Source: Magicicada septendecula (taxonomy: Eukaryota; Arthropoda; Insecta; Hemiptera; Cicadidae). Taken from it: a stretch of DNA of 64,000 bases. This document shows positions 48,809 to 61,399 of this stretch, in pieces (position 1 is the first letter of the stretch; each line of letters opens with the position of its first letter). The translations under genes were made by a program, and so were the position numbers. Location of the stretch: the NCBI GenBank assembly GCA_034769895.1, contig CM068367.1:705282885-705346884 (forward strand). The letters run 5' to 3'. A model generated the notes under the pieces. It made no database searches. It saw nothing but the letters and a program-made list of their open reading frames with translations, and was not told the origin of the DNA.

Positions 48809-48899
48809 CACATGTCGACTATGGAAGGAAAGTCTATCCGACGAGCGATTCCCTAATTTCAACAATTTCATTAAATTTTTAAATAGTAGAAGGCAATTA

Positions 48900-49208
48900 A
48901 TGCAAAACGTTGGCGCATCAACCAGTTCAGCAAACAGAACACAAGTTAGCGATAAGATTCCCTATCGCAAGACTATTAAACCCGTTGAGCTCACTAGGTC
49001 AACATTTCATACTAATATCAACAATAACATTTGTCAGCTGTGTCGCGGTAAACATAGACTGTCTGAATGCCCACAATTCGTGGCTACATCTCCCTTTGAG
49101 CGAAAGAACATTTTACTCAAATACAAACTTTGTTTAAATTGCATTCGTCCAGGCCATGAGCCCTCACACTGTCCTTCCAAATTTTCTTGTAGGACATGTT
49201 CCAAATGA
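48900..49208 (+). pseudogene. BEL/Pao gag nucleocapsid: two zinc knuckles
   Basis: CQLCRGKHRLSEC (C-x2-C-x3-H-x4-C) and CLNCIRPGHEPSHC (C-x2-C-x4-H-x4-C) are nucleic-acid-binding knuckles typical of the BEL gag-pol junction. They are followed by CRTC. A TGA (49206-49208) interrupts the link to the protease. Confidence 0.85.
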
Positions 49209-49339
49209 CATCATACAATGATTCACATATCAGGCAGTAACACTTCAAACAAGGGCAACAATCAATTTTCCCTCAAATTACAAACAAATAAAACTATTCT
49301 GTTATCCACCGCTGTCTGCATGACAACGGACTAAGCCGG

Positions 49340-51038
49340 TAGGAAACATCCAGTAAGAATTCTATTAGATTCAGGATCTCAAGCAAACTTCTGTACCACG
49401 AGTTTCGCACGCCGCATGGGGCTAAAATTAACCAAGTCTCAACTACCCATCACTGGTATAAACAATTCCCTATATCAAGCTGACTTTAGTACAAGGGTAA
49501 GGGTGAATTCTCGTTACAAGGATTTCAATCTGTACGTGCATTGCGCTGTGCTTCCCAGTATTACGAATAATCTCCCCGCAGAATCGTTTAATATTTCATC
49601 CCTAAATATACCAAAAAACATATTCTTAGCTGACCCGCAACTAAACGTTTCTTCACAAATCGACATATTACTTGGTGCCCAGTACTATTTACAATTGATT
49701 GAACCTATCAAATTCATCCGCAGCCCACAATTTCCCATAATACAGGAGACAAAATTGGGATTCATCCTCGCTGGTAACCTGCCCTTTAATGTCGACATGA
49801 CAAAACCTGTTTCATCATTTATAGCGTGCGAAGATAACAATGCAATTTCATCGCAATTAAAAGACTTCTGGCAATTGGAGGACGTTGCAGTCCGTACTCC
49901 CTCAGTTGAGGACTCAGAATGCGAAAGTCATTTTATCGCTAACACTTTCCGCAATAATAGTGGTAGATTTGTTGTGTCCCTACCTCGCAGGGGATACAAC
50001 TCGCATTTGGGCGATTCTCTTCCCGGAGCTATTCGCAGATTTCAATCACTGGAACTTAAGTTCAAGCAGAACCCTGCTCTTCATAAAGACTATAGTAAAT
50101 TCATGCAGGAATATTTAACTCTGGGTCACATGTCTTTGCTTGATTCTTACGATTTGTCAGTCAATAAGTCAGACACCTTCTACTTACCGCACCATTCGGT
50201 TTTTAAAGGCTCTAGTATAACCACCAAATTGCGAGTTGTTTTCGACGGCTCTGCCAAAACAACAAATAATTTGTCCTTAAACGACACATTAATGGTTGGT
50301 CCCATGGTCCAGCAGGATCTTTTTTCAATTATGTCTCGGTTTAGAACGCACCGATACGTCCTCATTTCGGACATTGAAAAAATGTACCGTCAAATTTTAG
50401 TTACTCCCAGGGATTCTAATTTGCAACGAATTGTTTGGCGCGACGCCCCCCCCCCCCATAGGGAACTTCAACACTACGCCTTGAGGACAGTCACATATGG
50501 GACTGCAAGCGCTTCATTTCTGGCCATAAGATGTTTGGCACAAATAGCCCAGGAAAACAAAACTCAACACCCTATAGCCTGTTCTGCTATCGCAAACGAT
50601 TTCTATGTGGACGATATCATGACCGGCTCAGATAACCCAAACATTTTATCACAAATGAAGTCCGACATTACAAATTTATTAAGTCAATACGGGTTTACTT
50701 TGCACAAGTGGTTTTCCAATGATCAAACCATTATAACTTCAAGCGCCAACTCTTCCCTTGACTTTAACAAGACTCAAACTATACGTACTTTGGGTATTCA
50801 ATGGGACATTAACGATGATAGTTTCATATATAGTTTTCAAAGAAATTTCGAAGTGGAGGTATTTAACAAGAGAAAAGTATTATCCGTTATCACCGGAATT
50901 TACGACCCATTAGGACTTCTTACGGCCCCATTACGGCCCGGTTACATTTTGGTGCAAACATTTCATGCAGATACTGTGGTTAACGGGAACAAGCTGGGAC
51001 AACCCCCCTGTCAGACTCATTATCTAATCAATGGGTAG
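49340..51038 (+). pseudogene. BEL/Pao aspartic protease and reverse transcriptase
   Basis: The protease active site LLDSGSQANF is at about 49365-49390, upstream of the first Met (49416). The long frame 49416-51038 contains the RT: KLRVVFDGSAKT, ISDIEKMYRQI (catalytic Asp), YGTASASFLAIRC, and FYVDDIMTG (the Asp pair, ~50605). A run of C at ~50447 encodes Pro residues at a variable loop. The frame ends at 51038 through a frameshift in or after a second C-run near 51002. This is the best preserved part of the element. Confidence 0.9.
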
Positions 51039-51988
51039 AACTTTATGCTCAGTTGATATCAGACACTTATTTTAAGATTCCAAGATCCGTAAAGAATTTT
51101 AATAATTCCCAAATCATTTCATTTCAAATCCATGGGTTTGCCGACGCTTCAGTAAAGGGTTACACGTGCTGCATTTATGTGCGAACGTTGTATTCAAACC
51201 ACAGCATTTCATCAAACTTATTATGCTCTAAATCTAGAGGCGCTCCCTTAAAGCAGGTAACATTACCCCGACTTGAACTTTGCGCCTGTCTCTTATTGGC
51301 TCAGTTGGTTTCCAAGGTTGTAAACACTGTGAGTTATAAATTTGACGACTTGTATTTTTACTCCGACTCAATGATCGCCTTACACTGGATTCACCAGCAG
51401 TCTTCCAGATGGAAAGTATTTGTTCCCAACTGCGTTGCGGAGATACAGCGACTCACTGCAAAGGGTACCTGGCATCATGTCTCCTCACATGACAACCCTG
51501 CTGACATCCTATCGCATGGTTGTCTACCCCGCTTTTTACACTGTCACCCACAATGGTGGTATGGTCCATCCTGGTTGTCCAATGAGTCATCATCAAGTCC
51601 CACCAGTGCTTTCGATGCCCATTCACCCTGCACTCATCCCGTTCTTGATCAAGAAAAACGTAAACAAATCCAAACCACACTGGTTGCCACTTCATCTACG
51701 CCTAATTACTTTGAAAACTACTCTTCGCTTTCAAAACTCCTTCGTGTATTTTCTTACTGCCTTCGATTCATTCGGAACTCTAGACTTCCCATAGCTGACA
51801 GAAACACTTCTTTTTTAACTTCCCATGAGCTACATGGCACACTTTTGATTTTTATTCGTCAGTCCCAGCGATCACACTTTAATATCGAAATCAAGGAACT
51901 TGAGGCACAACGCCCTATCCCTAATAATAGCAAAATTCTTTCACTTAACCCCTTTCTGGACAATACGGGGATATTACGCGTGGGCTGA
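51020..51988 (+). pseudogene. BEL/Pao RNase H and connection region
   Basis: Follows the RT after a frameshift. FADASVKGYTCCIYVR and LPRLELCACLLLAQLV are the RNase H blocks of BEL elements; YFYSDSMIALHWI carries a catalytic Asp, and SSHDNPADILSHG closes the domain. The tail leads to the integrase. Stop at 51988 (RVG then TGA); related sequence continues in another frame. Confidence 0.88.
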
Positions 51989-52367
51989 CGCCTTCAGCAC
52001 TCCCAGCTCACCTATGATAGCAAACACCAAATCATACTCCACCCGCATTCTCATCTCAGTAAACTAATCATAGAAGGCGAGCATCTTCATCTACTCCATG
52101 TAGGGGTACAATTGACACAGTACTCTCTACGTCAGAAATACTGATAATCAATGATAAATCGTACATACGATCAGTAATACACAAATGCATCACTTGCTTT
52201 TGATTCCGTGCAAGGGGGTCAAGCCAATTATTAGGACAATTGCCCTCTTCCTTCTAAGCCATTTTCTCAATGTGCAGTCGACTACGCCGGTCCTGTATTT
52301 ATACGTCAGGGCGGGCAGCGTTCCAAATCGATTTCAAAGGCTTATATTTCTCTATTTATATTGTTAA
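51989..52367 (+). pseudogene. BEL/Pao integrase, N-terminal part
   Basis: Out-of-frame continuation with LHPHSHLSKLIIEGEHLHLLHVG (zinc-binding His pair) in pieces, then a stop near 52142. Farther on is DYAGPV, the first catalytic Asp block of the core. The frame ends at 52365-52367. The second Asp and the Glu are absent, so the element is truncated here. Confidence 0.75.
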
Positions 52368-54477
52368 AACACAAATAAGCCACCCCAATACCAGGGATAA
52401 AAAAGATGAATCAACAGTATAAAAAGTAATTTGTATAATACAAAATGTTTAAACTAATGAATATAAAATGACAATGACGCGACAAACGACGACATGACCT
52501 AACCCAAGTGATTGACCAAATAAAAGGAAACAAAATGAGAAGGGGAAAAAACGAAACGAAATAAGAAAGTGATTGACCAAATAAAAGGAAACAAAAGGAG
52601 AAGGGATAAATCGAAATAAAATGAAGGTAAAACGAAATAAGATGAAGGAGAAGAAGAAGGAAAATGGAAATGAAACAAAGTATAAAGGGAAATAAAATGA
52701 AATCAAATGATAAGACACAAACATATAATATAGAATAAAAGAAGGAGAAATGCTACACTCAAATATAATATTGGAAACAAAACCAATAATACTAACCAAT
52801 GTAAAAAATAAGTATTATTCTCGATTAAATGATAGATGTAAATGATAACTGATAAAACCCGATAAATAAAAGTACACTAACCCAAGAATTAGAGTTATAT
52901 GTAATAAAGAACTCTATAAAGACATGAACTTATTAATAGTATAAATAATATTTGTAAAGAGAGAGATAGTGAGATGGTGAGAAAATAAAAATAACTAAGT
53001 GACAAAGAGGAAGTAATGGTAGGGATTACCCACTAATAAACACTTAAAATAAAAATTTAAGAAGTGCAAAAGTGAAAGTGTAAAACCCCAAAATAATGAG
53101 AAAATCTAGTGATAGATAAAAAACGCTTAATAAATCAGTGATAAACACTAAACGATTTAATGGTGAACAAATCAGAATTTTGTTAATGATAGTAATTAAA
53201 GATAGTATTAAGATTAAAAATAAATGAAGTATACGATGTTATTCAGGGGAGGAAGCCCACAGAATGTCAACAGTTTGTGTTATTATTGATAGAAATTAAA
53301 GATAGTAAAAGGAAAAAATATAGTAAAGAAATTAAAAAACAAAATCAATAAACACCCCATGTTATAAGGGATAATCAATTAAGTAACTTTAAATGGTGTG
53401 ATGATGTTTATCACCCAAAAAATAATAAAGAATGAAATGAATTGTAAACAAACATTACCTAATAACTGTTAAAAAATTGTTCAATTAAATTTATGAATTG
53501 GATATGGCTGAAGGAATTATACAGACCATAGGCCTAGATGTTATGTTTGATGTAATAAAGAATAGTAAGTAATAGCCATATTGTTAACAAGGGCAAAATA
53601 GATAAATAAGAAGGTAAATCAATACAGATCTAATAATACTGGAAAATCAGTTAGGAAATAATTAACAAGCCATGATGTAGAAAATAATGGTAACACACAA
53701 TTAGTATAAAAACAGATCAAAACACATCAACAAATAAACAAATCAATTATAATCACAAAACAAAACACGTTAGGGTAAAATAAGATGTAATTTGTATAAA
53801 ATCAGTAAATATAATCAATTACTACTTAGGCCTATGAAATGCCTAACTGTCAAAAACAAATAACTACAAATTGTAAAAAATTAACAAGGGAATTAGCAAA
53901 TCCAAGGCAAGTAACTAGCCAAGGATAACTTGTGAATCATATTAAAAGAAAAATGCTAGAATAAGGACACAAAATAAAAAAGAAATGTAATTAACAAATA
54001 TTAACATAATTGTACAAACAATAATACATTAGAGAACCCAACCTTATGGGATGTCAAAATAATCTTTGAAAGGAAATACAAACAGTAGTGATAATATTTA
54101 ATACATAGGAAGGATGAAGAGGAAGAACAAAAGCAATCAGAAGATATACAGTAATTTTGAATAAAAATTCAAAATTGATAACAATGGTTATAAAGTCATG
54201 ATCAACCAATCAGAATTTATTAGTAACCATGACAACAGACCGTTGGTTATGATTTTTCCGTTAAATCATAGTATTCAATAAGTGACGCTCTTCCAGAATA
54301 GACGCCAGGCCGTGAATGACCTAAATTTTAATCTAAAATGTAAAAAAAGTAATCAAAATTCAAAAAGATGGAAAAGTAAGCAGCAGACGAGGAATGCGAA
54401 CATTTAACTGATGCCAAGGACCAATTTAAATAAAATTTAAATGAATAAATTGCTACAACTAACATGAAAAAGATGTC
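52368..54477. other. AT-rich spacer, no gene
   Basis: About 2.1 kb rich in A, with purine-rich stretches (52500-52700). The short frames lack domains. I see no transposon ends or RNA gene. It may be host intergenic DNA. Confidence 0.5.
52506..52627. repeat. Two-copy 61 bp direct repeat
   Basis: AAGTGATTGACCAAATAAAA begins at 52506 and again at 52567. The second copy is diverged in its last third. Confidence 0.7.
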
Positions 54478-54882
54478 AGAAGCCCCAGATAATTGAAAAT
54501 TGACTACGATTGAAGCCCTATTCCATTTCACCTGAACGACTGTTTACATCAAGTCTACTGATTTGATAAGTATCACTAAATTACCCAAATTTCAGAAATA
54601 AACTCACTTTAAATATTTCTCACAGTAATCTGAACTCTCACTATAAACTGAATATTATTTCTTTCAAAGATTAAGTAAAAAATAAAACACTGAAAATTTG
54701 TTAACTAATAAAATAACCTGTTGTTAGATTGCGAACTTTTGAAACACACTTTACTACACTGCAGGAACAAATTATAGTTACACATTATATTATTTAAGTA
54801 CAAATAATGTAAGGTAGTGTACTTTTTATTGTAATCATTATTAATATCTTTTTCGTAATCACAAGAACCCAGATTCATTGAA
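54478..54882. repeat. ~405 bp inverted repeat, arm 1
   Basis: Reverse complement of 58451-58855 with few changes. The arms bracket the Gypsy element at 55003-58309. No coding function; a 72-codon frame here is not kept in the other arm. Confidence 0.8.
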
Positions 54883-55002
54883 CGACAAATTGTAAAAAGT
54901 AAACATTGTTCTTTAGACGCCATATTTGACTGGATAATTCGTTCAAAATCGATTTTCGCCTACCTTGGGATATTTTTCTCATAATAATTGTCGGTGCAAA
55001 TT

Positions 55003-55304
55003 TGTTGAATAACCAAGTATAATTTTAATGTCAAACTGAGTAATTACCAATCACAAATTAAAGAATTTAGTACAGAGTGTAACCACTGTTTTTATTTCAT
55101 AGGGAAGTGTATTGTATAAATTGTGTATTGTATAGCAGAGAAAGCGAGAATGACGGCAAGCGCTTATGTCGCAAATCCGGCGAACTAACTGCTCGATTAA
55201 GAAGGTCGAACGAAGGCGGGAGTAAAATTTGAATGCTCCAGGCCGTCATAGCTAAGAACACCTTTTACCACACTATTTATTAATTTAATTGTTTTAAATA
55301 AACA
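55003..55304 (+). repeat. Gypsy 5' LTR
   Basis: 302 bp, begins TGTTGAATAACC and ends AAACA, so the ends form TGTT..AACA. AATAAA lies six bases before the end. The 5' boundary rests on the TGTT..AACA symmetry, because the 3' LTR lacks its first bases. Confidence 0.75.
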
Positions 55305-55307
55305 ATT

Positions 55308-55561
55308 TGGCGCTACCCGGGATCTATAAACCCCTATTGAACAACAGGTAAGGTTCCCACTCGCATTGTACTGGTAATTGAAGGATCGCTACAGAAATCG
55401 TTAGCGCAAAACATAGAAGTAACGACACCAGTGTGAGGCGAACACACAACCTATATACATTTTAAAGAACACGTACAGATCTATTCGTTACAGATTGGCG
55501 ACCAACTAGTGAGGCTAGAATTGAATACTAGCGGCGATTACGGGAAAATACACAACATCCC
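55308..55561 (+). promoter_or_regulatory. Gypsy primer-binding site and leader
   Basis: TGGCGCTACCCGGGATC three bases after the LTR, then ~240 nt of untranslated leader to the gag start at 55562. The corresponding sites at 1619 and 58313 read TGGTGCCACCCGGGATTT. Confidence 0.7.
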
Positions 55562-56949
55562 ATGGTTACAAGGTATAAAGCTAAGCAGGGAACTGAAGAT
55601 AACAATGGAGAAGAAATGGAAATGATGGAAGAAATAATCGAGGAAACGATCGAAGAGGATACCCAAGGGGACCAACCGGAAAACCCAACCCAACCAGAAC
55701 CGGAAGTGGAAGGAATAGTCGGGGACCAACCAAGTAAACCCATTCAGAAAGAGGACCTGAGCCTGCAAGATATAATGAATTTCATAGCAGAAACTTCAAA
55801 GAAAACGAAGGAGGAAATTAATGGAAAAATAGACCAAATCCAGGAAGAAACTAGAGAACAAAGAAAGGAAGACAAAGGGGAATTAAATAAAATGTTAGAA
55901 TCGTTACAAGAATCTTTAAAGGAGGAAATCAATGAAAATTCAAGGAGACAGAATGAGATTTTAAGAGAAGATATTGAAACATTGAACGAGAAAATCGAAG
56001 GCAATAACGAGACATTAAAGCAACAAATCAATGAGAAAATGGAGGAACACAGTAATACACTAAGGCAGAACCAAGAATCACTGCAACAATGATTAACGGA
56101 GGACATCCAAAAAAGAAATGAAGAACTGAAGGAAGAATTAAGATACATACTAATAGGGCATCGTGAAGAAGTCAAGCAGACAAAAACGGGGATGAATAAG
56201 AAATGGGAAGAAACCAATTACAAAGCAGATCAACTTCATGAAACAGTAGATAGTGGTTTCACACAATTGAACGAAACACTAGACACCACTTCTGAAGGTA
56301 TCAAAGAAACGTTGAATAAGAACAAGGAAACGGTGAATCAGAAAATAAAAGAGAGTAAAGATAACAAAAACAAAAAGAAAATTAAGCACATAAAAACAAC
56401 CGTAGAAAAGGAAAGAAGAATCGAATAATTAAGAAGATTAAGAAAACAAAGGAGATAGGAAAAATATATAAAAAGAAACTAATAAAAACAAGAGAAGAAG
56501 TGGAGATGATGAAGAACAAACTAATTGATGTGTTTAATCTACCAATTACCGAACAAAGCAAATTAATGAAATATAAAGATTGTAGGAGGACCTTAAAAGA
56601 AATTATAGAGGGAATTCATAACAAACCAGCGGATGAAAACTTCAGCAAATCAATAAGTAAATGGAAATTACCCAAAATTGAAGAGACTCTCAACAAAATA
56701 GTGTGTCACAAATTAAGAAGGTCTCTAAAACACTTGAGTACACCAGAAATAGAAATGCAGAATACAAAATCAATGATAACATTAATGAGGGAGGTACAAT
56801 TAACTTCTTTGATTAATGAACCTCATAATAAAATGATGGAAGTAGTCATCGATACAAAAGAACATATGATATTAGAAGAATTGTGGTACAAGATAGAAGA
56901 TACCTATTTCACATGGACAGAAATAGTTCTACACACCAAGGTTATCTGA
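55562..56949 (+). pseudogene. Gypsy gag-like coiled-coil protein, broken
   Basis: Starts MVTRYKAKQGTEDNNGEE. It has an acidic, Pro-rich N-terminus, then a long coiled coil (about residues 60-290) made of repeated Glu/Asn/Lys heptads. The last part (from ~56500) carries the block ending in TWTEIVLHTKVI. Lesions: an in-frame TGA at 56090-56092, a frameshift between 56428 and 56500, and TGA at 56947-56949. I see no zinc knuckle. Its position after the primer-binding site marks it as gag; the sequence gives no recognisable capsid motif to me. Confidence 0.65.
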
Positions 56950-57215
56950 ACCACAAGTGCAGAGGAAATGATGGACCATGGGTAAACTCACTGAAAATAA
57001 ACACAGAGAAATGGGACTGATTTTGAGGGTAATAACCAAGCAAACCAATGGAAGGGAAGGAGCATTAAACTAATTAAACCAATTAATAATAATAAAAAAA
57101 AACAAATAATATTTAAAGAAAAAAAAAACTTAAAAATAATTGACAAGAAATGACTAAACGACCAAGACAAAGTGAATGAGAAGAGCTATCAAACCATAAT
57201 AAATAAGTGTAAGTA
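56950..57215 (+). other. Gypsy deletion junction, no gene
   Basis: A-rich remnant between gag and integrase with no enzyme motif. It differs from the left copy by two bases in an A-run. Confidence 0.6.
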
Positions 57216-58009
57216 TTGTCCAGAATAAATGTAGAAAACCAAACATTTGAAGGAGAAAAGGAGAAGATCGCCAAATTGTATTACATATTAAAGGATAGGA
57301 AGGACCTGGAAGAAATCATAAGTGAAATAGTGCTACAGCAGAAGCAAGATACAAAAATATTAAACATACGAAGGAGACTGTTGGAATCTGAAGAAATTAT
57401 AAATAACTTTTATTGGCTACACAACGATATACTATTCATTAAAACAAAAAAGAGTCAAGGAACATGGAAACTAGTAGTTCAAAATTCTCTAGAAAACAAA
57501 ATAATTAAAGACTACCATGTCAGATGGGAACATTAAAAATGGTAAAAGCGTTAGAGGAAGAACTATTCATTAAAGGTATAACTAGAAAGGTAAATGAAAA
57601 CATTAAAACATGCACAATATGTCAGATGGTCAAAACCAATAACGAGAGAAAAGATGGAATGATGATACCCATCACTTCAAACGCCAAACTGGAAAAAGGG
57701 TTTCTCGACATATGTGGACCATTCCCACGTAGCGGAGGGAGACACAGATTCAAGTTCATAGTGATTCTATTGGACCATTACACCAAGTACACCAAGTTAT
57801 ATGCTATAAACAGAGCAACAACAAAGAAAATATTAGACATCAAAAAAAATAAATACATTACAGAAATTGGAAAACCATACATGATTATAACAGACCACGG
57901 AACACAATTCAAAGGGAAAAAGTGGAGAGATGAATTATTAAAATTAAACATAAAAACATATAAAACATCCGTATACCACCCTAGCAGTAATCCCGCAGAA
58001 AGAGTATAA
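57216..58009 (+). pseudogene. Ty3/Gypsy integrase, truncated (right copy)
   Basis: Same two-frame structure and same end after NPAERV as the left copy. Frames 57216-57536 and 57524-58009 overlap at the shared frameshift. One residue differs (NFYWLHND here, NFYCLHND on the left); Trp is likely ancestral. Confidence 0.85.
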
Positions 58010-58013
58010 TTTT

Positions 58014-58309
58014 ATAACCAAGTATAATTTTAATGTCAAACTGAGTAATTACCAATTACAAATTAAAGAATTTAGTACAGAGTGTAACCACTGTTTTTAT
58101 TTCATAGGGAAGTGTATTGTATAAATTGTGTATTGTATAGCAGAGAAAGCGAGAATGATGGCAAGTGCTCACGTCGCAAATCCGGCGAACTAACTGCTCG
58201 ATTAAGAAGGTTGAACGAAGGCGGGAGTAAAATTTGAATGCTCCAGGCTGTCATAGCTAAGAACACCTTTTACCACACTATTTATTAATTTAATTGTTTT
58301 AAATAAACA
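58014..58309 (+). repeat. Gypsy 3' LTR, 5' end trimmed
   Basis: Begins at ATAACCAAGTATAA directly after the integrase remnant, so the first ~11 bases of the LTR and any polypurine tract are deleted. Ends AAACA. It differs from the 5' LTR at several sites, so the two LTRs are not the freshly identical pair of a new insertion. Confidence 0.75.
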
Positions 58310-58312
58310 ATT

Positions 58313-58450
58313 TGGTGCCACCCGGGATTTAAAAACCCCTATTGAACAACAGTTAAGGTTCCCACTCGCATTGTACTGGTAATTGAAGGATCGCTACGGA
58401 AATCGTTAGCGCAAAACATAGAAGTAACGACACAAGTGTGAGGCGAGCTA
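58313..58450 (+). promoter_or_regulatory. Second primer-binding site and leader, after the 3' LTR
   Basis: TGGTGCCACCCGGGATTT plus ~115 nt of leader matching 55308-55440, ending at GTGAGGCGA. In a simple insertion the 3' LTR would be followed by host sequence. This indicates a recombined or tandem element. Confidence 0.65.
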
Positions 58451-58855
58451 TTCAATGAATCTGGGTTCTTGTGATTACGAAAAAGATATTAATAATGATT
58501 ACAATAAAAAGTACACTACCTTACATTATTTGTACTTAAATAATATAATGTGTAACTATAATTTGTTCCTGCAGTGTAGTAAAGTGTGTTTCAAAAGTTC
58601 ACAATCTAACAACAGGTTATTTTGTTAGTTAACAAATTTTCAGTGTTTTATTTTTTACTTAATCTTTGAAAGAAATAATATTCAGTTTATAGTGAGAGTT
58701 CAGATTACTGTGAGAAATATTTAAAGTGAGTTTATTTCTGAATTTGAGTAATTTAATGATACTTATCAAATCAGTAGACTTGATGTAAACAGTCGTTCAG
58801 GTGAAATGGAATAGGGCTTCAATCGTAGTCAATTTTCAATTATCTGGGGCTTCTG
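58451..58855. repeat. ~405 bp inverted repeat, arm 2
   Basis: Pairs with 54478-54882. It starts immediately after the Gypsy leader breaks off. Confidence 0.8.
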
Positions 58856-59063
58856 GCATCTTAATTTAGAATTTTGGGGGTTTTCTTCTTAATAGATTCA
58901 AAATAATTTCTTCTGAAACCTATGGTAAGATGTTCTTACTTAATTTAGAATTTTGGGGTTTTTCTTCTTTATATTTGTTTAAGTTTTCTTTAACTTTCAT
59001 TTGTCATTACATTCATCATTAGTTTTCCTTCTCATTTCTTCAATAGTTGGCCTAGTCGGTAAT

Positions 59064-59236
59064 CGTACAATCAGTCCCTTTTCTCTATAATTTGTTTGGA
59101 ATTAATTTAACCATGGTCCATTATTTCATCTGTACTGGTCGTTCGGATTACCTTGGTCAGCAGAACTATTTCCGTCCTGGTGATATAGATTTTTGCTACC
59201 TTACACAGCAATTCTTCCAATACTATATGTTCATTA
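59064..59236 (-). pseudogene. Diverged inverted Gypsy gag fragment (right duplicate)
   Basis: Duplicate of 2365-2542, here 59064-59236. The LTR of the gag-only unit starts at 59237. Confidence 0.55.
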
Positions 59237-61032
59237 TGTGAAGTTACGTTACTATTTAAAATATATTAAATACAATTTATATTTTTTGCCTACCTGTAAA
59301 GGTTCCTTTTTGGGTCCAGAAATCCGATCGCACGAACCTCAGAAGCAAACATGCGTTTCATAGGTTATCGAAATAATTGATTCTACACATTATATGAAGA
59401 GAATTTAAGATTTAATTTCGTTTAGCATTATTTCAAATTATTACAAGTTTTACTGCATATGACATATTTCGTCAGAAATGATCTTTTGGCTTGTTACATG
59501 ACCACCACTATTATTCTAACTTATCCTACAGCTTACCTTAGTTTTTACACACACACACACACACTCAAGACTGCCCAGCCTGCAATTTTTTACGCACCCA
59601 AACACACACAAAATTTTATTTAGCCCTTAACATTTTTATAATAATAAAATTCCCCCCACGCGGTCTTCGCGCACTCTCAGTGTTCGGTCATACTTCCTTT
59701 TGGTGTCCGATAAAAGTCTCAGGATATGTTCCGCACTCTCACCGAACCGCGGTCAGACAGATCTTTGTTGTTCGAGCACTTTATTACTGGAAAAAATAAA
59801 AAAATTTGTAGAGAGCCTACTTGGCCCCGTGCCGGCCGACACGTATAGAGTAACTGCACTGCGTCCTGTGCTGAGCGGGAGGAACTGTGTATTCACTGCC
59901 AACAGATTTTCGTCGCCGTTCAAACTGAATTGCTGTGGTTTATTCACTCTATGCATGGCACATAATGTGTTTTTTGTGAGGTAACCGTGGACGATATTTG
60001 TCGCTGCTAGACTGATGTCACTAGCAGTGGGCGGGGCTTAACAATATTTCCTGTAGTTCATCTTGCTGATATCACAAACTGTTCGTTCATGCGCCATTTT
60101 TTACAGCGCCGTTGGAGTTTCACGGCGTCACTACAGCGCCCCTGCTTGAGATGTTAAGTGCGTGCATCGTCACACATATACAGAGTTCTGAGAAAATTAG
60201 GGTGGTGCAAATTCCTTGCCGAGTTACACCACAGAAACTGCGTCTTGCCTTTGTTTCAACACTGTTTCTTGCCACGTGGTCAGTTATAATGGAAATAACG
60301 TTGTCGGAAAATAAAACTTTCCCAATACTTTTTTATAAAATCCCGCAAAAAATGAAATAAATGAAATTACCCAATTTAGACACGTTACAATACCCCCTCA
60401 ATGAGAATTCTGCTGTCCAGAACAGAAGAAATCTCATTGATAAACCCTTAAGAGGACCGGTGAAGAACTGGTGCCAACAACCCCCTTGTTCTTATACTTC
60501 ATGGGTACACGACCCCCCTGGCTCGGCGACCATGGACACATCTGAACGAGATCACTGGACTTCTCCGTAAGAGATCCCAACACTGAAAAATCGAACAGAC
60601 AAGTACCACAGCACACCTCACCTTCTAACATGCTACCCCCCAAAATCCTCAATCCCTGGCTTAGATTACGCCAGATCCTCAGCCGATATGTTTCCCCTTG
60701 TATGCAAGCTGGGCTCACACACTTTAGCAGATACTGGGCTCACACACACTCACATTACATATTGACATCACATATCATAAAATTGAAAAGATCTTTTAAA
60801 ATTTATTTACCTGGCAACCCATTGGTTGTTTTCATGTAAAATTGATTCATGAATTTTGTATAAATTCTAAATTATTCTCTTCTTTGTTTTCTGTTTTTAT
60901 TTAAGTTAATTTAAACATTTCTTATCATTAATAACATCCTTAACCTACCATGTAATCACTTAGAATCTAACAATACAAGTCAATACAATAAATCAATAAA
61001 AATAAACATGGTCAATATACAAATAATAAAAT
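59237..61032 (-). mobile_element. Gag-only LTR unit, right duplicate of unit 1, partial
   Basis: Starts TGTGAAGTTACG like unit 1 and is interrupted at the same base by the Penelope element. It shares unit-1-only variants (GCGTCCTGTGC, ACAATATTTCC, ACAGAACAGAAG-type bases), which shows it was copied from unit 1 or the reverse. Confidence 0.7.
59547..59564. repeat. (CA)9 microsatellite, right duplicate
   Basis: 18 bp, one repeat shorter than unit 1. Confidence 0.95.
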
Positions 61033-61115
61033 ATTCTTCGTATTGTTTAAATTAGCAGCCATCCTTACTTTTCTTTTATAAAATTGCTAAACTGCTATAA
61101 TTGTTTTTATTATTT

Positions 61116-61153
61116 AGACAAAGCTTTTCGTCATTACTGACATCTTCAGGTCT
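61116..61153 (-). ncRNA. Hammerhead-like ribozyme motif, 3' terminal repeat
   Basis: Core pieces as at 4424-4461: CUGAAGA, stem II GUCA/UGAC, GAAA, stem I AGAC/GUCU. Confidence 0.5.
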
Positions 61154-61399
61154 TAAACAACGTCTGTAAACTGTACGTTGTAGGCTTTTATACTTTAGGC
61201 CCCTCCCCTTATGTCATCGCCCCTCCTATTGGTTCTAGCTGCTACCGCTCTTCACGGGAACTTTGTCTACCTTTTTCCGTTAGGCATTTTTCTAACGTCC
61301 GTCAAATTGTTTTAAGAATCTCCCGTTAATTTCTTCATTCTTGACTTATAACCTTTTGCATTTCGTCATTTTTTAGTGTGTTATTCTTATTATTTTAAT

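Larger units (their letters stand above)
47903..52367 (+). mobile_element. BEL/Pao LTR retrotransposon, decayed, both ends missing
   Basis: Order is gag, zinc knuckles, protease, RT, RNase H and integrase N-terminus, the BEL order with integrase last. The 5' side is interrupted at a TA by Tigger copy 4, about 136 bp before the gag start codon. The 3' side stops within the integrase core, and no 3' LTR follows. No LTR could be identified with confidence. Confidence 0.88.
55003..58309 (+). mobile_element. Ty3/Gypsy element with internal deletion (right copy)
   Basis: LTR, primer-binding site, gag, integrase and LTR, with the whole protease-RT-RNase H part missing. The 3' LTR is followed by another primer-binding site and leader (58313-58445). 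It cannot move by itself. Confidence 0.8.
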
